64,000 bases of DNA, taken from contig CANMTD010000003.1 of the NCBI GenBank assembly GCA_947500775.1, positions 62,001-126,000 of the forward strand, written 5' to 3'. This document shows, piece by piece, positions 18,501-27,571 of this stretch; the stretch's first letter is position 1, and every line of letters begins with the position of its first letter. Source of the stretch: an uncultured Paracoccaceae bacterium. GTDB taxonomy: Bacteria > Pseudomonadota > Alphaproteobacteria > Rhodobacterales > Rhodobacteraceae. The position numbers and the translations under genes were made by a program. Under the pieces are notes generated by a model. It saw only the letters and a program-made list of their open reading frames with translations, had not been told where the DNA came from and did no database searches.

Positions 18501-19550
18501 ATGTTGTTGCACCGTTCCATGCTGCTGTTCGCGCTGATCACCCTGATGCCGGTCGTGTTGCTGGCCGCCGGTGCGGTCTGGGGCGGGGTCTGGATCTGGG
18601 GCGCCCTGATCTATCTGACCGGCCTGACCTTTCTGCTGGATCAACTGGTGCCGCTGATCGCGCCCAACGCCCCGCCGGGGGCCGAGTTTCCCGCCGCCAA
18701 TGGCCTGTCCGTCGCGCTGGCGCTGGCGCATCTGGTGCTGCTGGTACTGGGCGTCTGGGCGGTATCGGGGGGCAGCGGGTTGCCCCTTGCCGACCGCTGC
18801 GCCGGGTTTCTGGGCTTTGGCCTGTTTTTCGGTCAGGTCAGCAATTCCAACGCGCATGAGCTGATCCACCGGGGATCGCGCGGGCTGTTCCGGCTGGGGG
18901 CGTTGGTGTTCACATCGCTGCTGTTCGGGCATCACACCTCGGCCCACCGGCTGGTTCATCATGCCCATGTCGCCACCCCCGACGATCCCAATTCCGCGCG
19001 GCTGGGGGAAAGCTATTACCGCTTTGCCCCCCGCGCCTGGATCGGATCGTTCCGCGCCGGTCTGGCGGCCGAGAACCGGCGGCGTGCGGCATCAAACAAG
19101 GCGCGGGGCGCGCATCCCTATCTGTTCTACGTGCTGGGGGGGCTGGCCTTTGTCATCGCCGCCACGCTGATCTTCGGCCTGCCCGGGCTGGCCGCCTATC
19201 TGGCGCTGGCGGTCTATGCGCAGGCGCAGCTGTTGCTGTCGGATTACGTGCAACACTATGGCCTGACCCGCGCCCCGCGCGCCGGGGGCGGATTTGCCCC
19301 GGTCAGCGACCTGCATTCATGGAACGCGCCGCATTGGTTTTCGGGCTATCTGATGCTGAACGCGCCACGCCATTCCGACCATCACGCCAACCCGTCCCGC
19401 ATCTACCCGGCCCTGCGACAGGCGCCCGAAATGCCCACCCTGCCCCTTGGCCTGCCCGCGATGGCCACATTGGCCCTGTTTCCGCGCCGCTGGCGCCGGG
19501 TGATGGACAAAAGGGTGCGCCGCTGGCAGGTCCCGGCCGATCTGACATAG
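18501..19550 (+). CDS. AlkB-like membrane non-haem di-iron monooxygenase
   Basis: 349 aa, with hydrophobic helices in its N-terminal third and before the last His box. The histidine boxes of integral-membrane fatty-acid/alkane hydroxylases are present: HELIH (residues about 119-123), HHTSAHRLVHHAHVATPDDP (about 144-163) and APRHSDHHANPS near the C-terminus, plus the YVQHYGL motif. In classical AlkB box 2 reads EHNxGHHxxVATPEDP; here the Glu and Gly are replaced (AHRLVHH). The expected reaction is terminal hydroxylation of alkanes or related hydrocarbons with rubredoxin as donor. No rubredoxin gene is visible nearby. Divergent from the lysoplasmalogenase gene. Confidence 0.88.
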   Translation: MLLHRSMLLFALITLMPVVLLAAGAVWGGVWIWGALIYLTGLTFLLDQLVPLIAPNAPPGAEFPAANGLSVALALAHLVLLVLGVWAVSGGSGLPLADRCAGFLGFGLFFGQVSNSNAHELIHRGSRGLFRLGALVFTSLLFGHHTSAHRLVHHAHVATPDDPNSARLGESYYRFAPRAWIGSFRAGLAAENRRRAASNKARGAHPYLFYVLGGLAFVIAATLIFGLPGLAAYLALAVYAQAQLLLSDYVQHYGLTRAPRAGGGFAPVSDLHSWNAPHWFSGYLMLNAPRHSDHHANPSRIYPALRQAPEMPTLPLGLPAMATLALFPRRWRRVMDKRVRRWQVPADLT

Positions 19551-19609
19551 CCGTGTCTGGACCTGCGCCGCGCGCTCTGCCACTCTGGCCCCAAACGAAA
19601 GGAGGCCCC

Positions 19610-20008
19610 ATGCGCCGTCTGATCACCGGTATCGCCCTGTTTGCCTGCACCCCGGCGCTGGCCGACACCCCAATGAACGCCGCCACTTTCGACGCATATG
19701 CAACCGGCAAGACGCTGTATTTCGGGTCGGGCGGGATCGCCTATGGCGCCGAACAATACCTGCCCGGCCAGCGCGTCATCTGGACCTTTCTGGACGGCGA
19801 ATGCCAGACCGGCGAATGGTACGAACAGGATCGCCAGATCTGTTTCGTCTATGACGACCGCCCCGACGCCCCCCAATGCTGGAGCTTTTTCGCCTCAAAC
19901 CGCGGCCTGACCGCGCAGTTCGAAAACGACCCGGAATCCACCGAGCTGATCGAGGTCGAACAAAGCCCCGAGCCACTGATCTGCCCGGGACCGAAGGTGG
20001 GCGTATAG
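19610..20008 (+). CDS. Small secreted protein of unknown function
   Basis: 132 aa from the ATG at 19610, with GGAGG seven bases upstream. Signal peptide at residues 1-18 (LITGIALFACTPALA). The mature part has a pattern G-x-W-Y-E-x-D-x-x-I-C-F-x-Y followed by PQCWSFF and a final ICPGP, so three cysteines in a compact domain; this is faintly like the DUF995-type secreted proteins. Longer frames to 19319 lie within the AlkB gene. Function unknown. Confidence 0.75.
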   Translation: MRRLITGIALFACTPALADTPMNAATFDAYATGKTLYFGSGGIAYGAEQYLPGQRVIWTFLDGECQTGEWYEQDRQICFVYDDRPDAPQCWSFFASNRGLTAQFENDPESTELIEVEQSPEPLICPGPKVGV

Positions 20009-20067
20009 GTGATCCGGCTTGGGGGTTTGATCAACGATACGACACAGCCCAGCCATTTCTGACTGAA

Positions 20068-20100
20068 CAAGAAAACGCCGCACCCGCCCCGTGGGGGCGG
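20068..20100 (-). terminator. Terminator-like hairpin after xseA (dispersed repeat copy 1)
   Basis: On the minus strand CCGCCCC-CAC-GGGGCGG is a perfect 7-bp stem, followed by a short gap and TTTTCTTG. It lies 39 bp past the xseA stop, correctly oriented as its terminator. A 31/33-identical copy occurs at 39575-39607. Confidence 0.65.
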
Positions 20101-20138
20101 CTCAGACAAGTGGCGCGACTTTATAGCATTCGCCGGGT

Positions 20139-21620
20139 CTAAAACAGATCGCCCTGTTCTGGTGGTGGAGATTTGGCGCGGGCGGGTTTGGCCGGGCTGC
20201 CACCCACAGCAAACCGCCCGTCCTTGAATTCGATCTCCAGCGCGCCCGCCTGCGCCGCCTCGGCCCTTGTGGTCACCAGTTGCGCGCCCGACCGCACCAC
20301 TGCAAAGCCGCGTTTCAGAGTTTCGGTATAGCCCAGCGTCTGGCGCATCCGGTCGGTCGCCTCCAACCGGTCCTGCCAGCGGCTGATCTGGCTTTGGCCC
20401 GCCCGCGACAGGCGCAGGGAAATGCCATCCAACTCGGCGCGTTTGCGGGTGATGTCGCGTTCGATCAGCGCGGGCTGCAACCGGCCTGCGCGATCGTCCA
20501 GCCGCCGCGCGGCGTCGCCCAGCAACCGGCGCAGGGCGGCGGGCCGCAGGCTGCCGCCGACCTCGCCCAGTCTGATCCGCTGTTTCTGGGTCACCGCGCG
20601 CAGCGCCGGGTCCAGCCGGTCGCCCCAGTAATCCAACCGCTGGCTGGCGGCCTCGACCAATGAGGCGGGTTTGGGCAGGGCCCGGGCCACATCGCGCAGC
20701 CGCTGGCCGCGCTGCACCAATCCCTGGCTCAGCGCCCGGCTGAGCCGCGCCTGTTGACCATCGACCCAGGCCAGCAGCTCCATCCGCACCGGCACCGCCA
20801 GTTCCGCCGCCGCCGTGGGCGTGGGCGCGCGCCGGTCCGACACGAAATCGATCAGCGTGGTGTCGGTTTCATGCCCCACCGCCGAAATCAGCGGGATGTC
20901 CGACGCCGCCGCCGCGCGGGCCACGATTTCTTCGTTGAAGCCCCATAGGTCCTCGATCGAGCCGCCGCCGCGCGCCACGATCAGCAGGTCGGGGCGCGGC
21001 AAGGCCCCGCCCGGCGTCAGCGCGTTGAAACCATTGATGGCGCGCGCGACCTCTTCGGCGCATTTGGCGCCCTGCACGGCCACCGGCCAGATCAGCACCT
21101 TACGCGGAAACCGGTCGCGCAGCCGGTGCAGGATATCGCGGATCACGGCGCCCGAGGGCGAGGTCACGACCCCGATCACCTCGGGCAGATAGGGCAGCGG
21201 CTTTTTGCGGTCCGCTTCGAACAGCCCTTCGGCCTGCAGCATCTTCTTGCGTTTTTCCAGCATCGCCATCAGCGCGCCCATGCCGGCGGGGGCGATATCC
21301 TCGATCACCATCTGGTATTTGGACTGGCCGCCGAAAGTGGTCAGCTTGCCGGTGGCGACCACCTCCATCCCTTCCTCGGGCTGGGTCGCCAGACGGGCCG
21401 AGACGCCTTTCCAGATGACGCCCGACAACACGCTGCGATCATCCTTGAGGTCCAGATAGATATGGCCCGACCGGGGGCGGCTGACCCGGCCCACCTCGCC
21501 CCGCACGCGCACATGGGCAAACTCGCCCTCGATCGTGCGTTTCACAGCGCCCGAAATCTCGGTCACGGTGAATTCGGGGGCGTTCTGGCCGGGGGCGGGA
21601 TCGTCGATCAGGTCGGACAT
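20139..21620 (-). CDS. xseA: Exodeoxyribonuclease VII large subunit
   Basis: 493 aa. XseA forms, with XseB, an enzyme that degrades single-stranded DNA in both directions. It has an N-terminal OB-fold domain (FTVTEISGAVKRTIEGEF; GEVGRVSRPRSGHIYLDLKD) and the nuclease core GVVTSPSGAVIRDILHRL, ARGGGSIEDLWGFNEE and SAVGHETDTTLIDFVSDRRAPTP (quoted in parts). The helical C-terminal region precedes a short basic and acidic tail (PPPEQGDLF). Start at the ATG at 21620, where homology begins; an ATG five codons earlier is also in frame. xseB is not in the window. Confidence 0.96.
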   Translation of the reverse strand: MSDLIDDPAPGQNAPEFTVTEISGAVKRTIEGEFAHVRVRGEVGRVSRPRSGHIYLDLKDDRSVLSGVIWKGVSARLATQPEEGMEVVATGKLTTFGGQSKYQMVIEDIAPAGMGALMAMLEKRKKMLQAEGLFEADRKKPLPYLPEVIGVVTSPSGAVIRDILHRLRDRFPRKVLIWPVAVQGAKCAEEVARAINGFNALTPGGALPRPDLLIVARGGGSIEDLWGFNEEIVARAAAASDIPLISAVGHETDTTLIDFVSDRRAPTPTAAAELAVPVRMELLAWVDGQQARLSRALSQGLVQRGQRLRDVARALPKPASLVEAASQRLDYWGDRLDPALRAVTQKQRIRLGEVGGSLRPAALRRLLGDAARRLDDRAGRLQPALIERDITRKRAELDGISLRLSRAGQSQISRWQDRLEATDRMRQTLGYTETLKRGFAVVRSGAQLVTTRAEAAQAGALEIEFKDGRFAVGGSPAKPARAKSPPPEQGDLF

Positions 21621-21724
21621 GCGCGAAGGGTCCATCTGTTGCGTTTCGGGGCACCTTAGAGGCCCGGCGCGCCAAGGCCAAGCACCCCCTTTCGCGCCGC
21701 GCCGATCAATGCCACTGTCCCCCC

Positions 21725-22078
21725 ATGTTCGGGAAAATGATTTTCGCGGTGCCCCTGCTGCTGGTCGGTTGCGCGCAAGAGGCCAGCCACCTGCCCAACC
21801 CGCTATTGCTGCCCGGTCAGGCCGTATCCAATGCGGCGCAGAACGCGTCCTATAAGGCGCGTCGCGCGCGGGTGGCGGAACACGTCCGCGCCCATCATCC
21901 CACCCTGATCGCCGAAATCGCCGCAGATGGCGGCCCGCATCTGCAACAGGCCATGCATCTGGCCCGCGTGCCCGCACAGAACCGGGATGCCTTGCAGCGC
22001 CGTCTGCGGCAGGACCTTGCCCTCTATCGCACCGACCCCGAGGCTCTGATCGTCGCCCTGATGGTCCATGGCGCCTAG
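21725..22078 (+). CDS. Small putative lipoprotein upstream of purD
   Basis: 117 aa. The N-terminus is a lipoprotein signal with lipobox LLVG-C near residue 16. The remainder is helical and charged with an internal [20 protein letters not shown] segment and a C-terminal [19 protein letters not shown]. No family is recognised. The ATG at 21737 is an alternative start and would still leave a signal. It is 69 bp upstream of purD on the same strand. Confidence 0.7.
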   Translation: MFGKMIFAVPLLLVGCAQEASHLPNPLLLPGQAVSNAAQNASYKARRARVAEHVRAHHPTLIAEIAADGGPHLQQAMHLARVPAQNRDALQRRLRQDLALYRTDPEALIVALMVHGA

Positions 22079-22147
22079 GCCCGCTTGTGCCCGCCTGCCA
22101 CCCGCCCTAGAAAGCCAGCAACCAAATCCGAGCGGGAGAGACGCGGT

Positions 22148-23413
22148 ATGAATATCCTCATTCTGGGCAGCGGCGGGCGCGAACACAGTCTGGCCTGGGC
22201 GATCAAGCAGAACCCGAAATGCGATCGGCTGATCTGTGCGCCGGGCAATGCCGGAATGGCCGCCATCGCCGAATGCGCCGACCTGAATATTCTGGACGGC
22301 GGCTCTGTGGCCACATTCGCCGAGGAAAACGCCGTCGATTTCGTGGTGATCGGCCCCGAGGCACCGCTGGCCGCCGGGGTGGCCGACCGGCTGCGCGATG
22401 CGGGCATCCTGTGCTTTGGCCCATCGGCGGCGGCGGCGCAGCTTGAGGCCAGCAAAGCCTTCACCAAGGATATCTGCGACGCCTGCGGCGCCCCCACCGC
22501 CCGCTATGCCCGGTTTACCGAAGCGGCCCCCGCCAAGGCCTATATCCGCGCCCAGGGCGCGCCCATCGTGGTCAAGGCCGACGGTCTGGCCGCCGGCAAG
22601 GGTGTGATCGTGGCGATGGACGAAGAACAGGCGCTGGCGGCCATCGACGACATGTTCGGCGGCGAATTCGGCGCGGCCGGGACCGAAGTGGTGATCGAGG
22701 AATTCATGGAGGGCGAAGAGGCTTCTTTCTTCATCCTGTCGGACGGGGAAAACGTTTTGCCCATCGGCACCGCGCAAGACCACAAACGCGTGGGCGATGG
22801 CGACACCGGCCCCAACACCGGCGGCATGGGCGCCTATTCCCCCGCCCCGGTGATGACCGATGCGGTCACGCAAAAGGCGCTGGACGAAATCGTCAAACCC
22901 ACCGTCGCCGAAATGGCGCGGCGCGGGATGCCCTATCAGGGGGTGCTTTATGCCGGGTTCATGATCAAGGACGGCCAGCCGCGTCTGGTGGAATACAACG
23001 CCCGTTTCGGCGATCCCGAATGTCAGGTGCTGATGATGCGGCTGGGGGCGCAGGTGCTGGACCTGCTGCTGGCCTGCGCGCAAGGCACGCTGGATCAGGC
23101 GCAGGTCAACTGGGCCGACGACCACGCGATCACCGTGGTCATGGCCGCCCGCGGATACCCCGGCACCTATGCAAAGGGCAGCGTGATCGGCGGGCTGGAC
23201 ACCCTGCCCGAGGACAGCGGCAACATGGTGTTCCACGCAGGCACGAAAGAGACCGACGGCAAGATCACCGCCAACGGCGGCCGGGTCCTGAACGTCACCG
23301 CGCGCGGCGGCTCACTGCAAGAGGCCCGCGACCGCGCCTATGCAATGGCCGAGGCAATCGACTGGCCCGAGGGGTTCTATCGGAACGACATCGGCTGGCG
23401 GGCGTTATCATAA
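22148..23413 (+). CDS. purD: Phosphoribosylamine-glycine ligase (GARS)
   Basis: 421 aa, normal length. Second step of purine synthesis: ATP-dependent joining of glycine to 5-phosphoribosylamine. Starts [17 protein letters not shown] and shows the ATP-grasp motifs [40 protein letters not shown] and [12 protein letters not shown]. The ATG at 22148 is preceded by GGGAGAGA; in-frame codons upstream lack homology. Conserved C-terminal [11 protein letters not shown] is present. Confidence 0.97.
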   Translation: MNILILGSGGREHSLAWAIKQNPKCDRLICAPGNAGMAAIAECADLNILDGGSVATFAEENAVDFVVIGPEAPLAAGVADRLRDAGILCFGPSAAAAQLEASKAFTKDICDACGAPTARYARFTEAAPAKAYIRAQGAPIVVKADGLAAGKGVIVAMDEEQALAAIDDMFGGEFGAAGTEVVIEEFMEGEEASFFILSDGENVLPIGTAQDHKRVGDGDTGPNTGGMGAYSPAPVMTDAVTQKALDEIVKPTVAEMARRGMPYQGVLYAGFMIKDGQPRLVEYNARFGDPECQVLMMRLGAQVLDLLLACAQGTLDQAQVNWADDHAITVVMAARGYPGTYAKGSVIGGLDTLPEDSGNMVFHAGTKETDGKITANGGRVLNVTARGGSLQEARDRAYAMAEAIDWPEGFYRNDIGWRALS

Positions 23414-23435
23414 CGGGACCGCGATAGATTTAAAT

Positions 23436-23604
23436 TGAGCGCGCCAAGGCGCGCACAGTTTGTTTTGTTTGCGCTCCGCGCGGGGAGTATTTGTGCCAAA
23501 AAGAAGCAAGGGGTTTCTTTTTGGCGACAATACTCCCGCCGGAGGCACCGCGACGCGCGCAAGCGCGGCGCAAAACAAAAGCAGTCGCGCGCCAAGGCGC
23601 GTGT
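23436..23604. repeat. Intergenic inverted-repeat block downstream of purD (dispersed repeat copy A)
   Basis: Bracketed by two near-identical hairpins, GCGCGCC-AA-GGCGCG (23439-23454 and 23588-23602). Inside is a long imperfect palindrome: arms 23483-23506 and 23513-23537 (GGGAGTATT ... GCCAAAAAGAA and its complement). The right half 23521-23582 recurs at 33729-33790. No open frame of interest. It may act as a bidirectional terminator between convergent purD and the VCBS gene. Confidence 0.8.
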
Positions 23605-23629
23605 CCATTGCCTCAAGTCTGGTGCTTGA

Positions 23630-24321
23630 TCAGCAGCCCAATGCCTTTTCAACGGAAGCCCCGCCGCCAATCTGCCCCAAGGTCCGGGTGCTGAACCCGC
23701 CTGCCCGCAATTGCGTCGACAGCACCTGCCCCCAATCTGCATCGGCTGTGATCATCTCCGGCCCCTGCCCGCAATCGCGTATGCCTCCGGTGATGAAATC
23801 GTCGCCGATCCGGTGATTGGTCAGGCCGTTTTGTTCGGCCACCAGCTCCAGCTGGCCATCCTTGAACCGCCAGACCCGCAGCAGTTTTGCCAGATGGGGG
23901 CGGTCGATATAGGCGATCTCGGTATATCCGTCGCCGTCCAGATCGGCCGCGCCGATCGGGGCGAGCCAGCGATAGGGACGACCGATAAAGGGGGTCGCGG
24001 CGATCAGCCCGTCGGGGCCATAGATGCTGAGCCGGGCGCCGCGCTGGTTGTCGCTTTCCACGGTAATCACCTCGGGCGCGCCGTCGCCGTCCAGATCGGC
24101 CAGCCGGGGGGCGATATCTTCGAACACGCGGGTGTCGGGCAGGACAATCCGCCGATCCGGCCCCGCCGCCATTTCCAGCGTCAGGGCCCCGTATTCGATC
24201 GCATCCCCCAGAACCCCATGGGCATAGCGGGTGGTGGGCGCGCTATAGCGCGCGGCCTCGATCTGGGCCTGCGCCGAGGTTGCAAAGACTGCCGCGCAGC
24301 ACAGGATCGCCGCGCGCCACA

Positions 24322-24322
<1 letters not shown>
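23630..24322 (-). CDS. Secreted VCBS/FG-GAP repeat protein
   Basis: 230 aa. Signal peptide at the start (WRAAILCCAAVFATSAQAQ), then a beta-propeller-like protein with at least two integrin-type calcium loops: DLDGDGAPEVITVESD and DLDGDGYTEIAYID. The ATG overlaps the stop codon of the preceding ferredoxin gene (TGATG), so translation is coupled. Two cysteines in the C-terminal part (RDCGQG; KALGC). VCBS/FG-GAP proteins bind calcium and ligands at the surface or in the periplasm; the partner is unknown, and the link to a ferredoxin may be only by operon. Confidence 0.8.
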
Positions 24323-24714
<392 letters not shown>

Positions 24715-24824
24715 TCAGATGCGCACGGCGGCGCAGGGGCTGTCCAGCGACATCTTTTCACTGGAAACCGCAGGCCATCATCGGGTGATCGCCCATGATT
24801 TCGATCGAAAGACCCGAAACGCAC

Positions 24825-24853
24825 AAAAAAGGGGCGCCAGCCAGCGCCCCTTT
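24825..24853 (-). terminator. Intrinsic terminator of degP
   Basis: Minus strand: GGGGCGC-TGGCTG-GCGCCCC, with A/T pairs extending the stem, then a run of T. It lies 19-47 bp past the degP stop. A strong rho-independent terminator. Confidence 0.88.
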
Positions 24854-24871
24854 CCATCGAAATGATATTGC

Positions 24872-26335
24872 TCAGTCTTCCAGCGACAACGCCACGAAGC
24901 GCGGTTCGTTCTGGCGGCGGACCAACAGCAGGATCGACTTGCGCCCTGCCTCTTTGGCCTCGTCCAGACGCGCCTGCAGGTCATCGGCGTTTGTCACCTT
25001 TTGCTGACCCGCCTCGGTGATGACATCGCCCGCGCGCAGGCCCTTTTCATAGGCCTCGGTGGTTTCATCGACATCGACAACCACCAAGCCATCGGCGGCC
25101 TCGCTTAGTTCCAGCTGTTCGCGCAGCTCGTCCGTGATCGGCGAAACCGTCAGGCCCAGCAGTTCCTTTTGCACCGGGGTGTCTTCGGGTTTGGCGACGG
25201 CGGGCACCGCACCTTCGGCGGTTTCACGGCGGCCCAGCACCACCTTCAGCGTCTGGGTCTTGCCATCGCGGAACACCACCATGCGTACGGCCTTGCCGAC
25301 CTCGGTGTTGCCGACGCGGCGCACAAGGTCGCGGACATCGATGATATCGGCCCCGTTGAACGACACGATCACGTCACCCGATTCCATCCCCGCCTCGGCG
25401 GCCGGACCTTCGGGCACATCGGTGACCAGCGCACCTTTGGCGTCTTCCAGACCGATGGCTTCGGCCACATCCGCGGTCACGTCCTGAATGCGCACACCCA
25501 GCCATCCCCGGCGGGTTTCACCGAATTCCTTCAGCTGATCGACAACCTTGGTCACAACGCCCGACGACATCGCAAAGCCGATACCGATCGAACCGCCGTT
25601 GGGGCTGAGGATGGCGGTGTTCACGCCGATCACTTCGCCTTCCATGTTGAACAGCGGACCGCCCGAGTTGCCCCGGTTGATGGCGGCGTCGGTCTGGATG
25701 TAGTCGTCATAGGTGCCCGAAAGCGCCCGGTTGCGGGCCGATACGATCCCGGCCGAAACCGAAAACCCCTGCCCCAGCGGGTTGCCCATCGCCATCACCC
25801 AATCGCCGACGCGCATGACATCGCTGTCGCCAAAGGGCACGAATGGCAGCGGTTCATCGCTTTCAACCTTCAGAAGGGCGATATCGGTGTTCGGGTCGGT
25901 GCCGATCACCTTGGCCTCCAGCTCGTTCCCCGAGAAGAATTCGATCAGGATTTCATCGGCCTTTTCGATCACGTGATTGTTGGTGACGATATAGCCGTCC
26001 TCGGAAATCACGAAGCCCGAGCCCAGCGCCTGGCTACGGCGCGGGCGGCGCTGGCCCTCGCCATCGGGGATGAGGTCGCGAAAGAAATCTTCAAACGGCG
26101 ATCCTTCGGGGACAACAGGCCCCGGACCGGTCGAGGCCGCGACCGTCGTCGAGGTCGTGATATTCACCACCGACGGGCTGATCTTATCGGCCAGATCGGC
26201 AAAGCTTTCGGGGGCACCGCGGGCATGCGACACAGCGGCCTGTGCCAGCAAAAGCGCAAATCCCAGCATCAGCGCCCAAAGCGCCTGCAGCCGGATATGC
26301 GAGTGTGTGGGAATGGTGATAGCCTGAGAGTTCAC
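24872..26335 (-). CDS. degP: Periplasmic Do/HtrA-family serine protease
   Basis: 487 aa. Degrades and chaperones misfolded envelope proteins. A signal sequence precedes the protease domain, whose catalytic triad is visible in NNHVIEKADEI (His), NTDIALLKVES (Asp) and INRGNSGGPLFN (Ser). Two PDZ domains follow (RRGWLGVRIQDVTADVAEAI; the second near DEKAYEKGLRAGD-like sequence). Start: GTG at 26335 with AGGAGG seven bases upstream; an ATG at 26368 is in frame but has poorer spacing. It follows DUF2065 and hflCK on the same strand, as is usual in the group. Confidence 0.95.
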   Translation of the reverse strand: MNSQAITIPTHSHIRLQALWALMLGFALLLAQAAVSHARGAPESFADLADKISPSVVNITTSTTVAASTGPGPVVPEGSPFEDFFRDLIPDGEGQRRPRRSQALGSGFVISEDGYIVTNNHVIEKADEILIEFFSGNELEAKVIGTDPNTDIALLKVESDEPLPFVPFGDSDVMRVGDWVMAMGNPLGQGFSVSAGIVSARNRALSGTYDDYIQTDAAINRGNSGGPLFNMEGEVIGVNTAILSPNGGSIGIGFAMSSGVVTKVVDQLKEFGETRRGWLGVRIQDVTADVAEAIGLEDAKGALVTDVPEGPAAEAGMESGDVIVSFNGADIIDVRDLVRRVGNTEVGKAVRMVVFRDGKTQTLKVVLGRRETAEGAVPAVAKPEDTPVQKELLGLTVSPITDELREQLELSEAADGLVVVDVDETTEAYEKGLRAGDVITEAGQQKVTNADDLQARLDEAKEAGRKSILLLVRRQNEPRFVALSLED

Positions 26336-26487
26336 CAGTAATCCTCCTGTCTGGTCCTGATCACGCATGGGCCGGAACGGCGATCATGCTGACATATGTC
26401 ATTAAGTAGGGGCTGCCCCCCTGAACGCAAAGTCTGGCAACGCAGTTCACAACAGTTTGATGAAGCGCGAGCTTTGATCCCACTGTT

Positions 26488-26682
26488 TCAGCCTCCGATG
26501 ATTTGGGCAAGCCAGATCAGAACGACGCCCGTGGCCAATGCGCCCAATCCCAGCATGCGGCGGGTTTCCGCCGGAAGATTGCGCAACAGATCCAGAACGG
26601 CGTCCAAACGCGAAGGGGCCAGTGCGAACACCAGCCCCTCGACAACCAATACCAGCCCTATGGCCAGCAGGATCGTTGACAT
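26488..26682 (-). CDS. DUF2065 small membrane protein
   Basis: 64 aa from the ATG at 26682, which overlaps the hflC stop (TGATG). Two hydrophobic segments (STILLAIGLVLVVEGLVFAL and GALATGVVLIWLAQIIG) enclose a conserved-looking loop, APSRLDAVLDLLRNLP. Matches the DUF2065 family found beside hflC in many proteobacteria. Function unknown. Confidence 0.85.
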   Translation of the reverse strand: MSTILLAIGLVLVVEGLVFALAPSRLDAVLDLLRNLPAETRRMLGLGALATGVVLIWLAQIIGG

Positions 26683-27569
26683 CACTGGCCCCGGTCGGCG
26701 CCACGCGGTTGGTCGGACCGCAGATAGTCAAAGAACTCGCTGTCCGGCGACATAACCATCGTCGAGTTGCTGCCTTTCAGCGCCTTCTGATAGGCGCTGA
26801 GCGAGCGGTAGAACTCAAAGAAATCCTGATCGGCGCCAAAGGCTTCGGCGAAGATCGCGTTGCGTTCGGCATCGGCCTCACCGCGGGCAATCTCGGAATC
26901 GCGGGTCGCTTCGGACACCAGTTCGACCACGGTCCGGTCGGCCTGCGCACGCACGCGCTGCGCGGCCTCGTTACCACGGGCAATCTCGTCCGCCGCTTCG
27001 CGTTCGCGTTCGGCGCGCATCCGTTCGAATGTCGCCTCAAGGTTGGCGCGCGGCAGATCGGTCCGTTTCAGACGCACGTCGATCACCTCCAGCCCCAGCG
27101 CGCGCGCTTCGGCGATGGCGCTGTTGCGGATGCGCAGCATCAGGGCGGCCCGGTCCGACGACAGGATGTCGTTGGAGCTGACGGAACCCAGAACCTCGCG
27201 CGTTTCGGCGCGCAGGATGCTGTCCAGCCGCCGGGCGGCGACGGTTTCACCGCCGGTACCCACGGCCTGACGGAACTGGCGCACATCGGCGATCCGGTAG
27301 CGTGCGAAAGCATCGACCACCAAACGGCGATCATCCAGAGGTGTCACCTCCAGCGGGTCGACATCGCGGCTGAGGATACGGTCGTCATAGCGCACAACCT
27401 CTTGAATCAGAGGAATTTTAAACGCCAGACCCGGGTCTTCCTTCACATCGACGACCCGGCCAAATTGCAGCACCAGCGCCTTTTGGCGTTCGTCCACGAT
27501 AAAGACCGACGACAGCAAAACGGCCAGAACGATCACGACGATCGGTAGGATGAATGTCGCTTTTTTCAT
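26682..27569 (-). CDS. hflC: HflC, membrane modulator of FtsH
   Basis: 295 aa SPFH/band-7 protein. One N-terminal membrane anchor (TFILPIVVIVLAVLLSSVFIV), then the band-7 domain (DERQKALVLQFGRVVD), and a coiled-coil region rich in Arg, Glu and Ala (ERMRAEREREAADEIARG). With HflK it surrounds FtsH at the membrane and limits its access to membrane substrates. The start is 2 bp after the hflK stop. A late IYRSLSAYQKAL-type pattern (FEFYRSLSAYQKALKG) is conserved. Confidence 0.96.
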   Translation of the reverse strand: MKKATFILPIVVIVLAVLLSSVFIVDERQKALVLQFGRVVDVKEDPGLAFKIPLIQEVVRYDDRILSRDVDPLEVTPLDDRRLVVDAFARYRIADVRQFRQAVGTGGETVAARRLDSILRAETREVLGSVSSNDILSSDRAALMLRIRNSAIAEARALGLEVIDVRLKRTDLPRANLEATFERMRAEREREAADEIARGNEAAQRVRAQADRTVVELVSEATRDSEIARGEADAERNAIFAEAFGADQDFFEFYRSLSAYQKALKGSNSTMVMSPDSEFFDYLRSDQPRGADRGQ

Positions 27570-27571
27570 GA

